A DNA stretch of 5,210 nucleotides from Patescibacteria group bacterium (GCA_018818235.1 JAHISE010000162.1:1-5210), one strand, 5' to 3'; counted from the first letter of the stretch, positions 1 through 4,140 are shown. Numbers and translations are program-made. The notes: generated from the letters alone by a model not told the origin.

Positions 1-77
1 CTGTATTTTGCCGGAAACACAGCATGATATAGAAGTAGGTTTACATTATGTTCCTTTCGAATGTGTTTGGTAGCCAT
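1..77 (-). CDS. tnpA: IS200/IS605-type Y1 transposase, N-terminal fragment (runs off window)
   Basis: Reading from an ATG at 77 down to the window edge gives 25 codons with no stop. The peptide opens MATKHIRKEHNV and continues NLLLYHAVFPAKYR. The block K-x-H-N-V-x-L-L-L-Y-H-x-V-F-P-A-K-Y-R matches, from memory, the start of the single-strand Y1 (HUH) transposases of the IS200/IS605 group, where it forms the first beta strand. The catalytic HUH motif and tyrosine lie beyond the window, so intactness cannot be judged. In this family TnpA excises and inserts single-stranded DNA by recognising hairpins at the element ends. A hairpin with an extrahelical T lies 28 nt upstream, which supports the call. 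There is no Shine-Dalgarno site, and a TAATAT box ends 6 nt before the ATG. A domesticated REP-associated relative (RAYT) is the main alternative. Confidence 0.68.
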   Translation of the reverse strand, partial: MATKHIRKEHNVNLLLYHAVFPAKY

Positions 78-83
78 GAAAGT

Positions 84-89
84 ATATTA
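84..89 (-). promoter_or_regulatory. -10 box (TAATAT) for the transposase, near-leaderless
   Basis: On the minus strand TAATAT is followed by ACTTTC and then the ATG. A transcript from this box would start at or next to the start codon. No good -35 is visible. The same geometry recurs at the other non-leader genes of the window, which is the main support. Confidence 0.4.
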
Positions 90-105
90 CACCTCAGACG
101 ACCAT

Positions 106-126
106 CCGCGGGGCAAGCCCACGCGG
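106..126 (-). repeat. Subterminal hairpin of an IS200/IS605-like element, with extrahelical T
   Basis: On the minus strand this reads CCGCG, T, GGG, loop CTTG, CCC, CGCGG. It is an 8-bp GC stem with one unpaired T on the 5' arm. Ends of IS608-type elements are hairpins with an extrahelical T that TnpA reads as single-stranded DNA. The position just upstream of the transposase start fits the left-end palindrome. There is no T-tract, so it is a poor terminator. The exact element boundary (the cleaved tetranucleotide 5' of the hairpin on the minus strand) cannot be fixed from one copy. Confidence 0.55.
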
Positions 127-173
127 AATATCTCGATTTAATATCTATAAATCCTTAATTTCCTTCCGATCTC

Positions 174-201
174 TTGACATCCTTCTAAACCGCACTAAAA
201 T
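174..201 (+). promoter_or_regulatory. Sigma-70-type promoter for leader 1
   Basis: A perfect TTGACA (174-179), a 16-bp spacer and TAAAAT (196-201) form the strongest plus-strand promoter in the window. The expected start is about 207-209, exactly where the first strand of the leader's closing helix (ATGCAC, 209-214) begins. That coincidence supports both the promoter and the RNA boundary. The promoter lies about 50-90 bp outside the IS-like hairpin on the opposite strand. Confidence 0.75.
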
Positions 202-207
202 ACCTCC

Positions 208-330
208 GATGCACAAGCAAAGTTTGCTTCTCGGTCTCCTAATCCTCCTTATCCAGGAAGGAAGGTTGCGTGCATAAATTATTAATTTACAGACACGAGC
301 CTCCCTTCCAAGAAGCGGAGGTGTTTTTTT
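208..330 (+). ncRNA. Structured 5' leader, copy 1 (candidate attenuator/riboswitch-like RNA)
   Basis: Predicted by eye. The closing helix P1 is ATGCAC (209-214) with GTGCAT (270-275). P2 is AAGCAAA (215-221) with TTTGCTT (223-229), an almost perfect palindrome whose innermost pairs must open. P3 is CC (244-245), T, CCT (247-249), loop TATCC, AGG (255-257), AA, GG (260-261). The P3 3' strand GGAAGG (256-261) can instead pair with CCTTCC (304-309), which is needed by the terminator hairpin at 300-321. The two folds are therefore mutually exclusive. The same P3 architecture recurs in two other leaders here with compensatory changes. It precedes the 63-aa gene at 351 and presumably controls the pair 351-902. 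I do not match it to a known riboswitch, T-box or ribosomal-protein leader. The ligand or trigger is unknown. Confidence 0.6.
300..330 (+). terminator. Intrinsic terminator inside leader 1
   Basis: CCTCC (300-304) pairs with GGAGG (317-321), and CTTC (305-308) pairs with GAAG (312-315) around a CAA loop, with C316 bulged. TG and seven Ts (324-330) follow. It lies after the promoter and 29 nt before the ATG at 351, so it would stop transcription before the gene. That position argues for conditional attenuation rather than the end of an upstream gene. Confidence 0.7.
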
Positions 331-350
331 AATTAATAACTTTTCAGATC

Positions 351-542
351 ATGACACCGATAATTCCAGAAAATAATTCAGCAAAACAAATAACATCTGC
401 TCAAATTGTAGCTGATTGCTACAGAAAATTAGATGAACTTGAGATACATACTCAAACATTTGGACAACATTACATAGTAAGTATGCAAATTACAGCAGCT
501 CAAAACCGCTTAAAAGAGGCACTGGCAGAAATTCAAAATTAA
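351..542 (+). CDS. Small helical protein of unknown function (63 aa), first gene after leader 1
   Basis: Starts MTPIIPENNSAKQI and ends at TAA. After a short polar N-terminus it looks almost wholly helical: residues about 16-32 (SAQIVADCYRKLDELEI) and about 43-62 (VSMQITAAQNRLKEALAEI) would form two amphipathic helices, probably a helical hairpin. There is no signal peptide, membrane segment or catalytic motif. The second helix (S-x-x-I-T-x-x-Q-x-x-L-x-x-A) faintly recalls the small helical-hairpin proteins of the Acb2/Tad1 type, but that is only a loose resemblance. The ATG was chosen because it lies 21 nt after the leader's T-tract and shares the context ATCATG with the starts at 561 and 3919. 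There is no Shine-Dalgarno site. The next gene starts 18 bp after its stop, so the two are probably co-transcribed. Confidence 0.65.
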   Translation: MTPIIPENNSAKQITSAQIVADCYRKLDELEIHTQTFGQHYIVSMQITAAQNRLKEALAEIQN

Positions 543-560
543 TTTTTACCTATTGTTATC

Positions 561-902
561 ATGAACGCTACAGCCACACCACCAGAATTAATCAATGAAG
601 AAATTGTATTTCCAGTCGTAGATACAATCTGCAATATTGCATGCGGAAGCGAGCCAGGACCTGACGTACCTACTGCCGCTCAAGATCAATTTCAAGCAAA
701 AATTTTTCAAGTAATAATTATAGAAATTCTAAGAAAAAAGAAATATAGATCTATCCCCATTGAACTTGCAATTTGTATAATAGAAGCAATCACTTTAAAA
801 GCAGAAGATTTTGAAAGTCCAGTTTCAGATGAAATACTTCGATCAAGGGAATGTGTAAAGAGAATGGCAAACGAAGGTGGCACAGGCATAAATATTGAAT
901 AG
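561..902 (+). CDS. Unknown protein (113 aa), second gene of the leader 1 operon
   Basis: Starts MNATATPPELINEE and ends at TAG. Residues about 40-60 (AAQDQFQAKIFQVIIIEILR) form a hydrophobic helix with charged flanks, followed by the basic stretch RKKKYRS and a second hydrophobic helix (ELAICIIEAITL, about 69-80). The C-terminus is polar (SRECVKRMANEGG). The hydrophobic stretches carry charges and look more like packed helices than membrane spans. I recognise no family. The 18-bp gap to the gene before it and the lack of a promoter or leader of its own suggest one transcript from the promoter at 174. Its start (TTATCATG) resembles those of the other leader-associated genes and lacks a Shine-Dalgarno site. 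Its stop is only 5 bp from the stop of the convergent gene. Confidence 0.65.
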   Translation: MNATATPPELINEEIVFPVVDTICNIACGSEPGPDVPTAAQDQFQAKIFQVIIIEILRKKKYRSIPIELAICIIEAITLKAEDFESPVSDEILRSRECVKRMANEGGTGINIE

Positions 903-907
903 TTGCC

Positions 908-1090
908 CTACCCCTTCACCGACCCTTCAAAATCTTCCTTCGTCAAAGAAGGTGCAATAAGCGAAACCTTATCCAGAATTTTAGTTTTAGCAGAAGCAGA
1001 TTTGGCTGCAGCATACTGCTCACGCAATTGAGCAAGTTTTTTCTTGCGACTACGCCGGGCATGAAGTTCACGTTGGCGGATGCGACTCAT
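908..1090 (-). CDS. Small basic protein, DUF6800-like (60 aa)
   Basis: Starts MSRIRQRELHARRSRKKKL and continues as a long alanine/lysine-rich helix (QLREQYAAAKSASAKTKIL, about 21-39), ending in the short motif APSLTKEDFEG. The order is a basic Arg/Lys-rich N-terminus, a helix, then I-A-P-S-L-T-x-E-x-F. From memory this matches the layout of short uncharacterised bacterial proteins grouped as DUF6800, in which a similar '[IV]SPWL[ST]xEEF' tail occurs. I could not test that. The high positive charge (N-terminal half) would suit binding RNA, the ribosome or DNA, but no function is known. A TAAACT box ends 7 nt upstream of the ATG, so a near-leaderless transcript is likely. It is divergent from the VIT1-family gene and convergent with the 113-aa gene, 5 bp away. 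Confidence 0.7.
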   Translation of the reverse strand: MSRIRQRELHARRSRKKKLAQLREQYAAAKSASAKTKILDKVSLIAPSLTKEDFEGSVKG

Positions 1091-1097
1091 AGTATGT

Positions 1098-1103
1098 AGT
1101 TTA
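1098..1103 (-). promoter_or_regulatory. -10 box (TAAACT) for the 60-aa gene, near-leaderless
   Basis: On the minus strand TAAACT lies 7 nt before the ATG. A poor -35 candidate (TTGCAC, 1120-1125 on the plus strand) sits 16 bp further upstream. The main support is geometry shared with four other genes here. Confidence 0.35.
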
Positions 1104-1133
1104 ACGAATGAGGAGGTAAGTGCAACAGAGATA

Positions 1134-1236
1134 TTTATTCGTTGCTACGTTGCTACGTTGCTAAGTTGCTATCTTAGAAAGTATTAAACGTTGTTGCATG
1201 TTAACGTAGCAACCTAGCAACGTAGCAACGAATAAA
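1134..1236. repeat. Inverted repeat with arms built of tandem octamers (CGTTGCTA)
   Basis: The left arm has four octamers starting at 1140: CGTTGCTA three times, then AGTTGCTA (to 1171). The right arm carries three on the other strand (TAGCAACC, TAGCAACG, TAGCAACG; 1207-1230). Positions 1134-1155 and 1215-1236 form a perfect 22-bp inverted repeat, and pairing continues past one mismatch for another 7 bp. It lies between two divergent genes, so it is not a terminator. It occupies the space upstream of both promoters and could extrude a cruciform. It is probably a member of a genome-wide family of small palindromic repeats. Confidence 0.8.
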
Positions 1237-1284
1237 CGAATCTGCGACCACATCTGTAATACCAACAACATCTATTAACCTATA

Positions 1285-1293
1285 TGTTATAAT
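1285..1293 (+). promoter_or_regulatory. Extended -10 promoter (TGTTATAAT) for the VIT1-family gene, leaderless
   Basis: TGT plus a perfect TATAAT (1288-1293) is an ideal extended -10 element, which can work without a good -35; none is seen. Only 8 nt separate it from the ATG at 1302, so the mRNA should start at or within 1-2 nt of the start codon. Confidence 0.65.
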
Positions 1294-1301
1294 AGCAACC
1301 T

Positions 1302-2051
1302 ATGAGCACCCCCGAGGAACTCTCACGGGCATTAAAAGAGCATGAGGAATCCGATTACCACGGCCTCTGGATCTGGCAATACATTCAGGACATTGTTTTC
1401 GGTGGAAATGATGGGATTGTAACAACCTTCGCAGTAGTCGCAGGAACCACTGGAGCCGATTTACCTCATTCCGTTGTAATAATTATGGGCATAGCAAACC
1501 TTTTTGCCGATGGCATTTCTATGGGAACAGGATCATATCTTGCAAAACGATCAGAACGTGACAATTATGAGAGGTTAAGAAAGGAAGAACTTTTCGAAAT
1601 GGAAGATCATCCGGAGCTTGAACGCGAGGAAGTCAGACAGATGTATCGCAAAAAGGGATTTACAGGTCACGATTTGGAGCGAGCAGTAGAAATAATCACA
1701 TCTGATAAAGAGAAATGGGCGGAAATAATGTTGAATGAAGAACATCACATGGACAAAGACGCATATGCTCATCCGATTACTCATGGAGTGCTTACGTTCA
1801 TATCCTTCGCGATATTCGGATGCATTCCACTGCTCCCCTACTTATTCGGAACAGCACGCGAATCCAGATTTACGGTTGCAATAATCTCAACTTTTGTTGC
1901 TTTGATAATCCTAGGCATCACTCGTAGTTATGCAACACGCGAAAGACTGATTCGAGGGCCTCTGGAAGTTGTGAGTGTTGGAGCATTGGGAGCTATTGTG
2001 GCATTTGGAGTGGGAGTATTTTTGAAGAATTTGGTTGGAGTGGTTCTATAA
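1302..2051 (+). CDS. VIT1/CCC1-family metal (Fe2+/Mn2+) transporter
   Basis: A 249-aa integral membrane protein, full length for the VIT1/CCC1 family. These proteins move Fe2+ or Mn2+ out of the cytosol, usually by proton antiport. Residues 28-48 carry the signature first segment (QDIVFGGNDGIVTTFAVVAG) and 59-81 the second (MGIANLFADGISMGTGSYLA). These are followed by a charged cytosolic helical region (about 82-155) with glutamates in E-E-L-F-E-M-E-D-H-P-E-L-E-x-E-E, the position of the metal-binding domain in plant VIT1. Three more hydrophobic segments lie at about 160-183, 190-206 and 221-248, giving the expected five. Metal choice cannot be read from sequence. The gene stands alone, with its own extended -10 promoter and palindromes on both sides. 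The ATG fits both the promoter position and the family N-terminus. There is no Shine-Dalgarno site. Confidence 0.92.
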   Translation: MSTPEELSRALKEHEESDYHGLWIWQYIQDIVFGGNDGIVTTFAVVAGTTGADLPHSVVIIMGIANLFADGISMGTGSYLAKRSERDNYERLRKEELFEMEDHPELEREEVRQMYRKKGFTGHDLERAVEIITSDKEKWAEIMLNEEHHMDKDAYAHPITHGVLTFISFAIFGCIPLLPYLFGTARESRFTVAIISTFVALIILGITRSYATRERLIRGPLEVVSVGALGAIVAFGVGVFLKNLVGVVL

Positions 2052-2053
2052 AT

Positions 2054-2125
2054 GAATACTGGAATATCGGAATATTGGGCCTCAACAACGGAGACATGCC
2101 CAGTATTCCAGTATTCCAATACTCC
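2054..2125. repeat. Imperfect inverted repeat of tandem octamers (GAATACTG/CAGTATTC); possible terminator after the transporter gene
   Basis: The left arm is GAATACTG, GAATATCG, GAATATTG (2054-2077), then GGC. The right arm is GCC, then CAGTATTC, CAGTATTC, CAATACTC (2101-2124). The arms match over about 27 bp, and most mismatches are transitions that could form G-U pairs in RNA. The stem begins 3 bp after the transporter stop codon and could end its transcript or protect its 3' end, but there is no T-tract. The architecture is the same as the repeat at 1134-1236, with a different octamer. Confidence 0.7.
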
Positions 2126-2132
2126 ATAACTC

Positions 2133-2168
2133 CTCTGATTCTTCTGCTTCCTCTGCTTCCTCTGATTC
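2133..2168. repeat. Tandem repeat, 4 x 9 bp (CTCTGCTTC-type)
   Basis: Four contiguous 9-mers: CTCTGATTC (2133), TTCTGCTTC (2142), CTCTGCTTC (2151) and CTCTGATTC (2160-2168). They lie 3 bp upstream of the TATAAT box of the dehydrogenase gene and cover its -35 region. A change in copy number would alter what sits at -35 without moving the -10. The units differ at two positions, so this is an older repeat or one under low turnover. Confidence 0.8.
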
Positions 2169-2170
2169 CT

Positions 2171-2176
2171 TATAAT
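2171..2176 (+). promoter_or_regulatory. -10 box (TATAAT) for the dehydrogenase gene, leaderless
   Basis: A perfect TATAAT ends 6 nt before the ATG at 2183, so transcription should begin at the start codon. No recognisable -35 exists; the 9-bp tandem repeat lies there instead. Confidence 0.55.
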
Positions 2177-2182
2177 AAACCC

Positions 2183-3166
2183 ATGCCAACAACAACCTTC
2201 ATCGAAGTCGACAAAGAGGACGAAAAGCAAATTAAAGAATGCTGCTCTAATGCACAGATAATAAGTGAGAATTTGAATGCTAAAGGAGTTTTGGAGCAAT
2301 GCAAAGACTCTGAAGTTCTCTCGTGTTTTATATATTCAAAGATAACCAAAAAAGAACTCGATCAGCTCCCGAACCTCAAACTCATTGCTTCGCGTTCAGT
2401 AGGTTTCGACCATATTGATCTGGAAGAATGTGCAAAGCGTAAGATCACTGTTTGCAATGTTCCGGATTACGGTGCTCATGTGATTGCCGAACATGTGTTT
2501 GCTCTCCTTTTGAGTACCCTAAGACACATTCCTGAAGGTGACGATAGAGTTGAAGGAGGTGACTTTGATTACCGCGGGCTTAGAGGAATCTCGCTCCGTG
2601 GAAAGACAATTGGAATAGTTGGAACAGGAAATATAGGAAGACGCGTGGCTCAGATTGCATTCGGATTTGGAATGAAGATAGTCGCGGTTGACCGCTGCAG
2701 AACAATTGAACTTGAAGATATTCTGGGAGTTAAATATTTATCAATGGAAGAACTAATCAAAGAAAGTGACGTAATCTCGTTACACCTTCCCCTCTTGGAT
2801 TCAACACGTCACATAATAGACAAAGAAGAATTTAAGCAAATGAAGGATGGTGTGATTCTGGTAAACACAGCAAGAGGAGCCCTGATAGAAACCGATGCAC
2901 TTGTAGACTCATTGAATAGCGGAAAAGTTTCCTATGCTCTACTTGACGTAATGGAAAACGAGAAAGATTATGAAGAAAATAAAGAATTGATAGAACATCC
3001 TAATGCAATCACCACTCCTCACATCGCATTTTATTCGGACGATAGCATGCGAAATATGTATGAGGATTGTTTTGAATCGATCAGGCAATGGAAGGCGGGC
3101 GAAGTGCCGGAGCATACGGTTAAGCCTCCGAAGGTGGTGTGTGATATGGAAGAAATCAAAAAGTGA
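2183..3166 (+). CDS. NAD-dependent D-2-hydroxyacid dehydrogenase (D-lactate dehydrogenase-like)
   Basis: A 327-aa cytosolic oxidoreductase of the D-isomer 2-hydroxyacid dehydrogenase family, interconverting a 2-oxoacid and a D-2-hydroxyacid with NAD(H). Visible landmarks are RSVGFDHID (71-79) in the substrate domain, then NVPDYG and AEHVFALLL (92-110). The Rossmann motif GTGNIG lies at 147-152, with an acidic D170 at the end of the next strand, favouring NAD over NADP. The catalytic arginine is R231 in NTARG, the likely acid E258 is in LDVMENE, and the catalytic H280 is in TPHIAFYS. All key residues are present and the length is normal. The HIAFYS block and general wording are closest to D-lactate dehydrogenases, so fermentative pyruvate reduction is likely but the substrate is not proven. 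The ATG at 2183 was chosen over a TTG at 2075, because the longer form would translate the octamer and 9-mer repeats and the promoter. Confidence 0.9.
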   Translation: MPTTTFIEVDKEDEKQIKECCSNAQIISENLNAKGVLEQCKDSEVLSCFIYSKITKKELDQLPNLKLIASRSVGFDHIDLEECAKRKITVCNVPDYGAHVIAEHVFALLLSTLRHIPEGDDRVEGGDFDYRGLRGISLRGKTIGIVGTGNIGRRVAQIAFGFGMKIVAVDRCRTIELEDILGVKYLSMEELIKESDVISLHLPLLDSTRHIIDKEEFKQMKDGVILVNTARGALIETDALVDSLNSGKVSYALLDVMENEKDYEENKELIEHPNAITTPHIAFYSDDSMRNMYEDCFESIRQWKAGEVPEHTVKPPKVVCDMEEIKK

Positions 3167-3209
3167 AAAATGGATAGAAGTCACGATTCTGCAATGATTA
3201 TTTACTTTT

Positions 3210-3236
3210 CAATAATTCAGAAGAATTCTTTTATTG
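3210..3236 (+). terminator. Weak hairpin after the dehydrogenase gene, possible terminator
   Basis: CAATAA (3210-3215) can pair with TTATTG (3231-3236), with an inner AGAA/TTCT stem around GAA. The stem is AT-only on the outside and followed by ACTTTT, so it is a weak candidate. It is the only hairpin between the dehydrogenase stop and leader 2, and it overlaps the proposed -35 of leader 2. Confidence 0.3.
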
Positions 3237-3262
3237 ACTTTTACCTTAATAAACAGTAACGT
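3234..3262 (+). promoter_or_regulatory. Candidate promoter for leader 2
   Basis: TTGACT (3234-3239) is a good -35, and 17 bp further is TAACGT (3257-3262), a poor -10. The start would fall at about 3269-3270, just before the first strand of the leader's closing helix at 3272. That is the same relation as in copy 1. The weak -10 keeps confidence low. Confidence 0.4.
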
Positions 3263-3271
3263 CGCAGTAAT

Positions 3272-3380
3272 GCAGCTCTTCACATCCAAGAAGGAAATGA
3301 AGAAGACCACCCTAACGGGAAGGTAGCTGCTTTATACTCATTAATTAATATATCAGCCCCCTTCCCAAGAGGGGTTTTTT
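3272..3380 (+). ncRNA. Structured 5' leader, copy 2 (candidate attenuator/riboswitch-like RNA)
   Basis: P1 is GCAGCT (3272-3277) with AGCTGC (3325-3330). P2 is CTTCA (3278-3282) with TGAAG (3298-3302), with an inner TCC/GGA. P3 is ACC (3306-3308), A, CCC (3310-3312), loop TAAC, GGG (3317-3319), AA, GGT (3322-3324). The three helices would form a three-way junction. GGGAAGG (3317-3323), the 3' side of P3, is perfectly complementary to CCTTCCC (3360-3366) in the terminator hairpin, so P3 plus terminator competes with an antiterminator. P1 is unrelated in sequence to that of copy 1 but equally complementary. It precedes the 118-aa gene at 3403. Confidence 0.62.
3357..3380 (+). terminator. Intrinsic terminator inside leader 2
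   Basis: CCCC (3357-3360) pairs with GGGG (3371-3374), and CTT (3361-3363) pairs with AAG (3367-3369) around a CCC loop, with A3370 bulged. Six Ts follow (3375-3380). The bulge sits at the same place on the 3' arm as in leader 1. It lies 28 nt before the ATG of the next gene, so read-through or antitermination is needed for expression. Confidence 0.7.
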
Positions 3381-3402
3381 GTTACTATTTCCAACCAAAA
3401 CA

Positions 3403-3759
3403 ATGCCGGCACTATTACTAGATCCACACACTTCTGCTTCAGATGAAGCTCAGGATTTCGCTCCAACAGAAGATGCATTAAACTCATATAGATTCGATGT
3501 CATTCTACCTGATGATGCCGAAGGAAGACAGGATATCATTAATCGAGCATGTAGCGCAGAAATAAAAGCTGCAATTGCTGTTTCTACAAGAAGGCTATCT
3601 TTGGTCCTAAGTCCAACAGAAGTTGACCCTGTACAATGCTGTGAATACAGCAACGTTATTCGTAGACTTATTATTCCAAGTGATAGGATGCCCGAAGTAC
3701 GAAAAAATATAGAAGATGCCGGACTAGTAATTGATTATGAATATCCTTGCCGATACTAA
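3403..3759 (+). CDS. Unknown protein (118 aa) downstream of leader 2
   Basis: Starts MPALLLDPHTSASDEAQ and ends YEYPCRY. A polar, acidic N-terminus (about 1-28) precedes what looks like a small alpha/beta fold: RFDVILPDD (strand, about 30-38), a helix around QDIINRACSAEIKAAIAVS (about 43-61), strand RLSLVLSPTEV (about 63-73), a helix around SNVIRRLII, and a final DAGLVIDYEYP. No signal peptide, membrane segment or known active-site motif is visible, and I recognise no family. An in-frame TTG at 3379 would start inside the terminator T-tract, so the ATG at 3403 is preferred. There is no Shine-Dalgarno site; the 22 nt before the ATG are purine-poor and unstructured. Confidence 0.68.
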   Translation: MPALLLDPHTSASDEAQDFAPTEDALNSYRFDVILPDDAEGRQDIINRACSAEIKAAIAVSTRRLSLVLSPTEVDPVQCCEYSNVIRRLIIPSDRMPEVRKNIEDAGLVIDYEYPCRY

Positions 3760-3803
3760 TAATACATTAATCTAAAAATGACTAATAATCTCATCCTACA
3801 ACT

Positions 3804-3892
3804 GGCTAAGCAAAAGAAGAATAAGCCCGCTCTAACGAGAAGGAAGTAGCTCTGTAAATTGATTTCGCCACCTCCCTTCCCAAGGAAAGTGG
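3804..3892 (+). ncRNA. Structured 5' leader, copy 3 (degenerate)
   Basis: P3 is clear: CC (3827-3828), G, CTC (3830-3832), loop TAAC, GAG (3837-3839), AA, GG (3842-3843), the same layout as copies 1 and 2 with a C-G to T-A swap in the stem. P1 is weaker: GGCTA (3804-3808) with TAGCT (3847-3851), including one G-U. No P2 is evident. The P3 3' strand GAGAAGG matches CCTTCCC (3875-3881) at 6 of 7 pairs. The downstream hairpin is CCAC (3868-3871)/GTGG (3889-3892) with an inner TTCC (3877-3880)/GGAA (3884-3887) around CAA, but it lacks a T-tract (TATGTTTATT follows), so it is a poor terminator. No clear promoter is seen; the gene may be read through from the gene before it. Confidence 0.5.
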
Positions 3893-3918
3893 TATGTTTA
3901 TTATTCCCCCTTTATATC

Positions 3919-4122
3919 ATGGTTGCACCATCGCAAACACCACGGGCAGAAACCGTAGAAGGTACAGATCTCCGTCTTATGGCATTCCAAATGCGTTCTA
4001 CAAATTTTGGAACAGGTGGCAGGTTTGTTGAGTCTCCTTCTGCTGAAGAATTGGAATCTGTAAGAGCAGAAGAGATTGATAGGACAAGGCAATACTATTG
4101 GGGAATGATGGCAAGGAGGTAA
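3919..4122 (+). CDS. Unknown small protein (67 aa) downstream of leader 3
   Basis: Starts MVAPSQTPRAETVEGTDLRL and ends QYYWGMMARR, TAA. The N-terminus is polar and probably disordered. The central MRSTNFGTGGRFVES has a glycine-rich turn, and the last 25 residues (SAEELESVRAEEIDRTRQYY) form a charged amphipathic helix. No family is recognised. The ATG at 3919 was chosen over an in-frame TTG at 3859 because the latter would translate through the leader hairpin. The chosen start has the same spacing to the hairpin (26 nt) and the same ATCATG context as other leader-associated genes. There is no Shine-Dalgarno site. It is convergent with the methyltransferase-like gene. A very short protein is always less certain. 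Confidence 0.55.
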   Translation: MVAPSQTPRAETVEGTDLRLMAFQMRSTNFGTGGRFVESPSAEELESVRAEEIDRTRQYYWGMMARR

Positions 4123-4140
4123 AAACAATAATATTTGTTT
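4123..4140. terminator. Small AT-rich hairpin between convergent genes
   Basis: AAACAA (4123-4128) pairs with TTGTTT (4135-4140) around TAATAT, right after the stop of the 67-aa gene. On the minus strand it is followed by more Ts (TTGTTTTTACC), so it could end the minus-strand transcript 69-86 bp past its gene. The stem is weak and the call tentative. The rest of 4141-4208 shows nothing clear. Confidence 0.25.

Noticed and set aside
208..330. T-box riboswitch
   Set aside because: The leader has a terminator and antiterminator, but it is too short, there is no UGGN-containing T-box motif or specifier stem, and the downstream genes are not tRNA- or amino-acid-related.
1110..1119. AGGAGGTAAG as a plus-strand Shine-Dalgarno site
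   Set aside because: The nearest downstream GTG opens only a frame that ends within the octamer repeat. The position is the promoter region of the minus-strand 60-aa gene.
1134..1236. CRISPR array
   Set aside because: The repeats are contiguous 8-bp units with no 25-40 bp spacers, arranged as an inverted pair, and there are no cas genes.
2075..2182. N-terminal extension of the dehydrogenase from a TTG at 2075, reading as a hydrophobic leader (PLILLLPLLPLIP)
   Set aside because: The apparent signal-like peptide is a translation of the octamer palindrome and the 9-bp tandem repeat. A perfect TATAAT at 2171 and the family's normal N-terminus support the ATG at 2183.
1928..2299. Minus-strand 123-codon open frame
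   Set aside because: It overlaps the transporter and dehydrogenase genes and reads through both repeats (LEYWNTG-like translation of octamers). It is a repeat artefact.
3379..3402. TTG start for the 118-aa protein inside the terminator T-tract
   Set aside because: The codon overlaps the poly-T of the terminator, and the added residues carry no family signal. The ATG at 3403 matches the spacing in the other leader units.
3859..3918. TTG start for the 67-aa protein, giving a hydrophobic N-terminal segment
   Set aside because: The extension is the translated leader 3 hairpin. The ATG at 3919 fits the spacing and ATCATG context of the other units.
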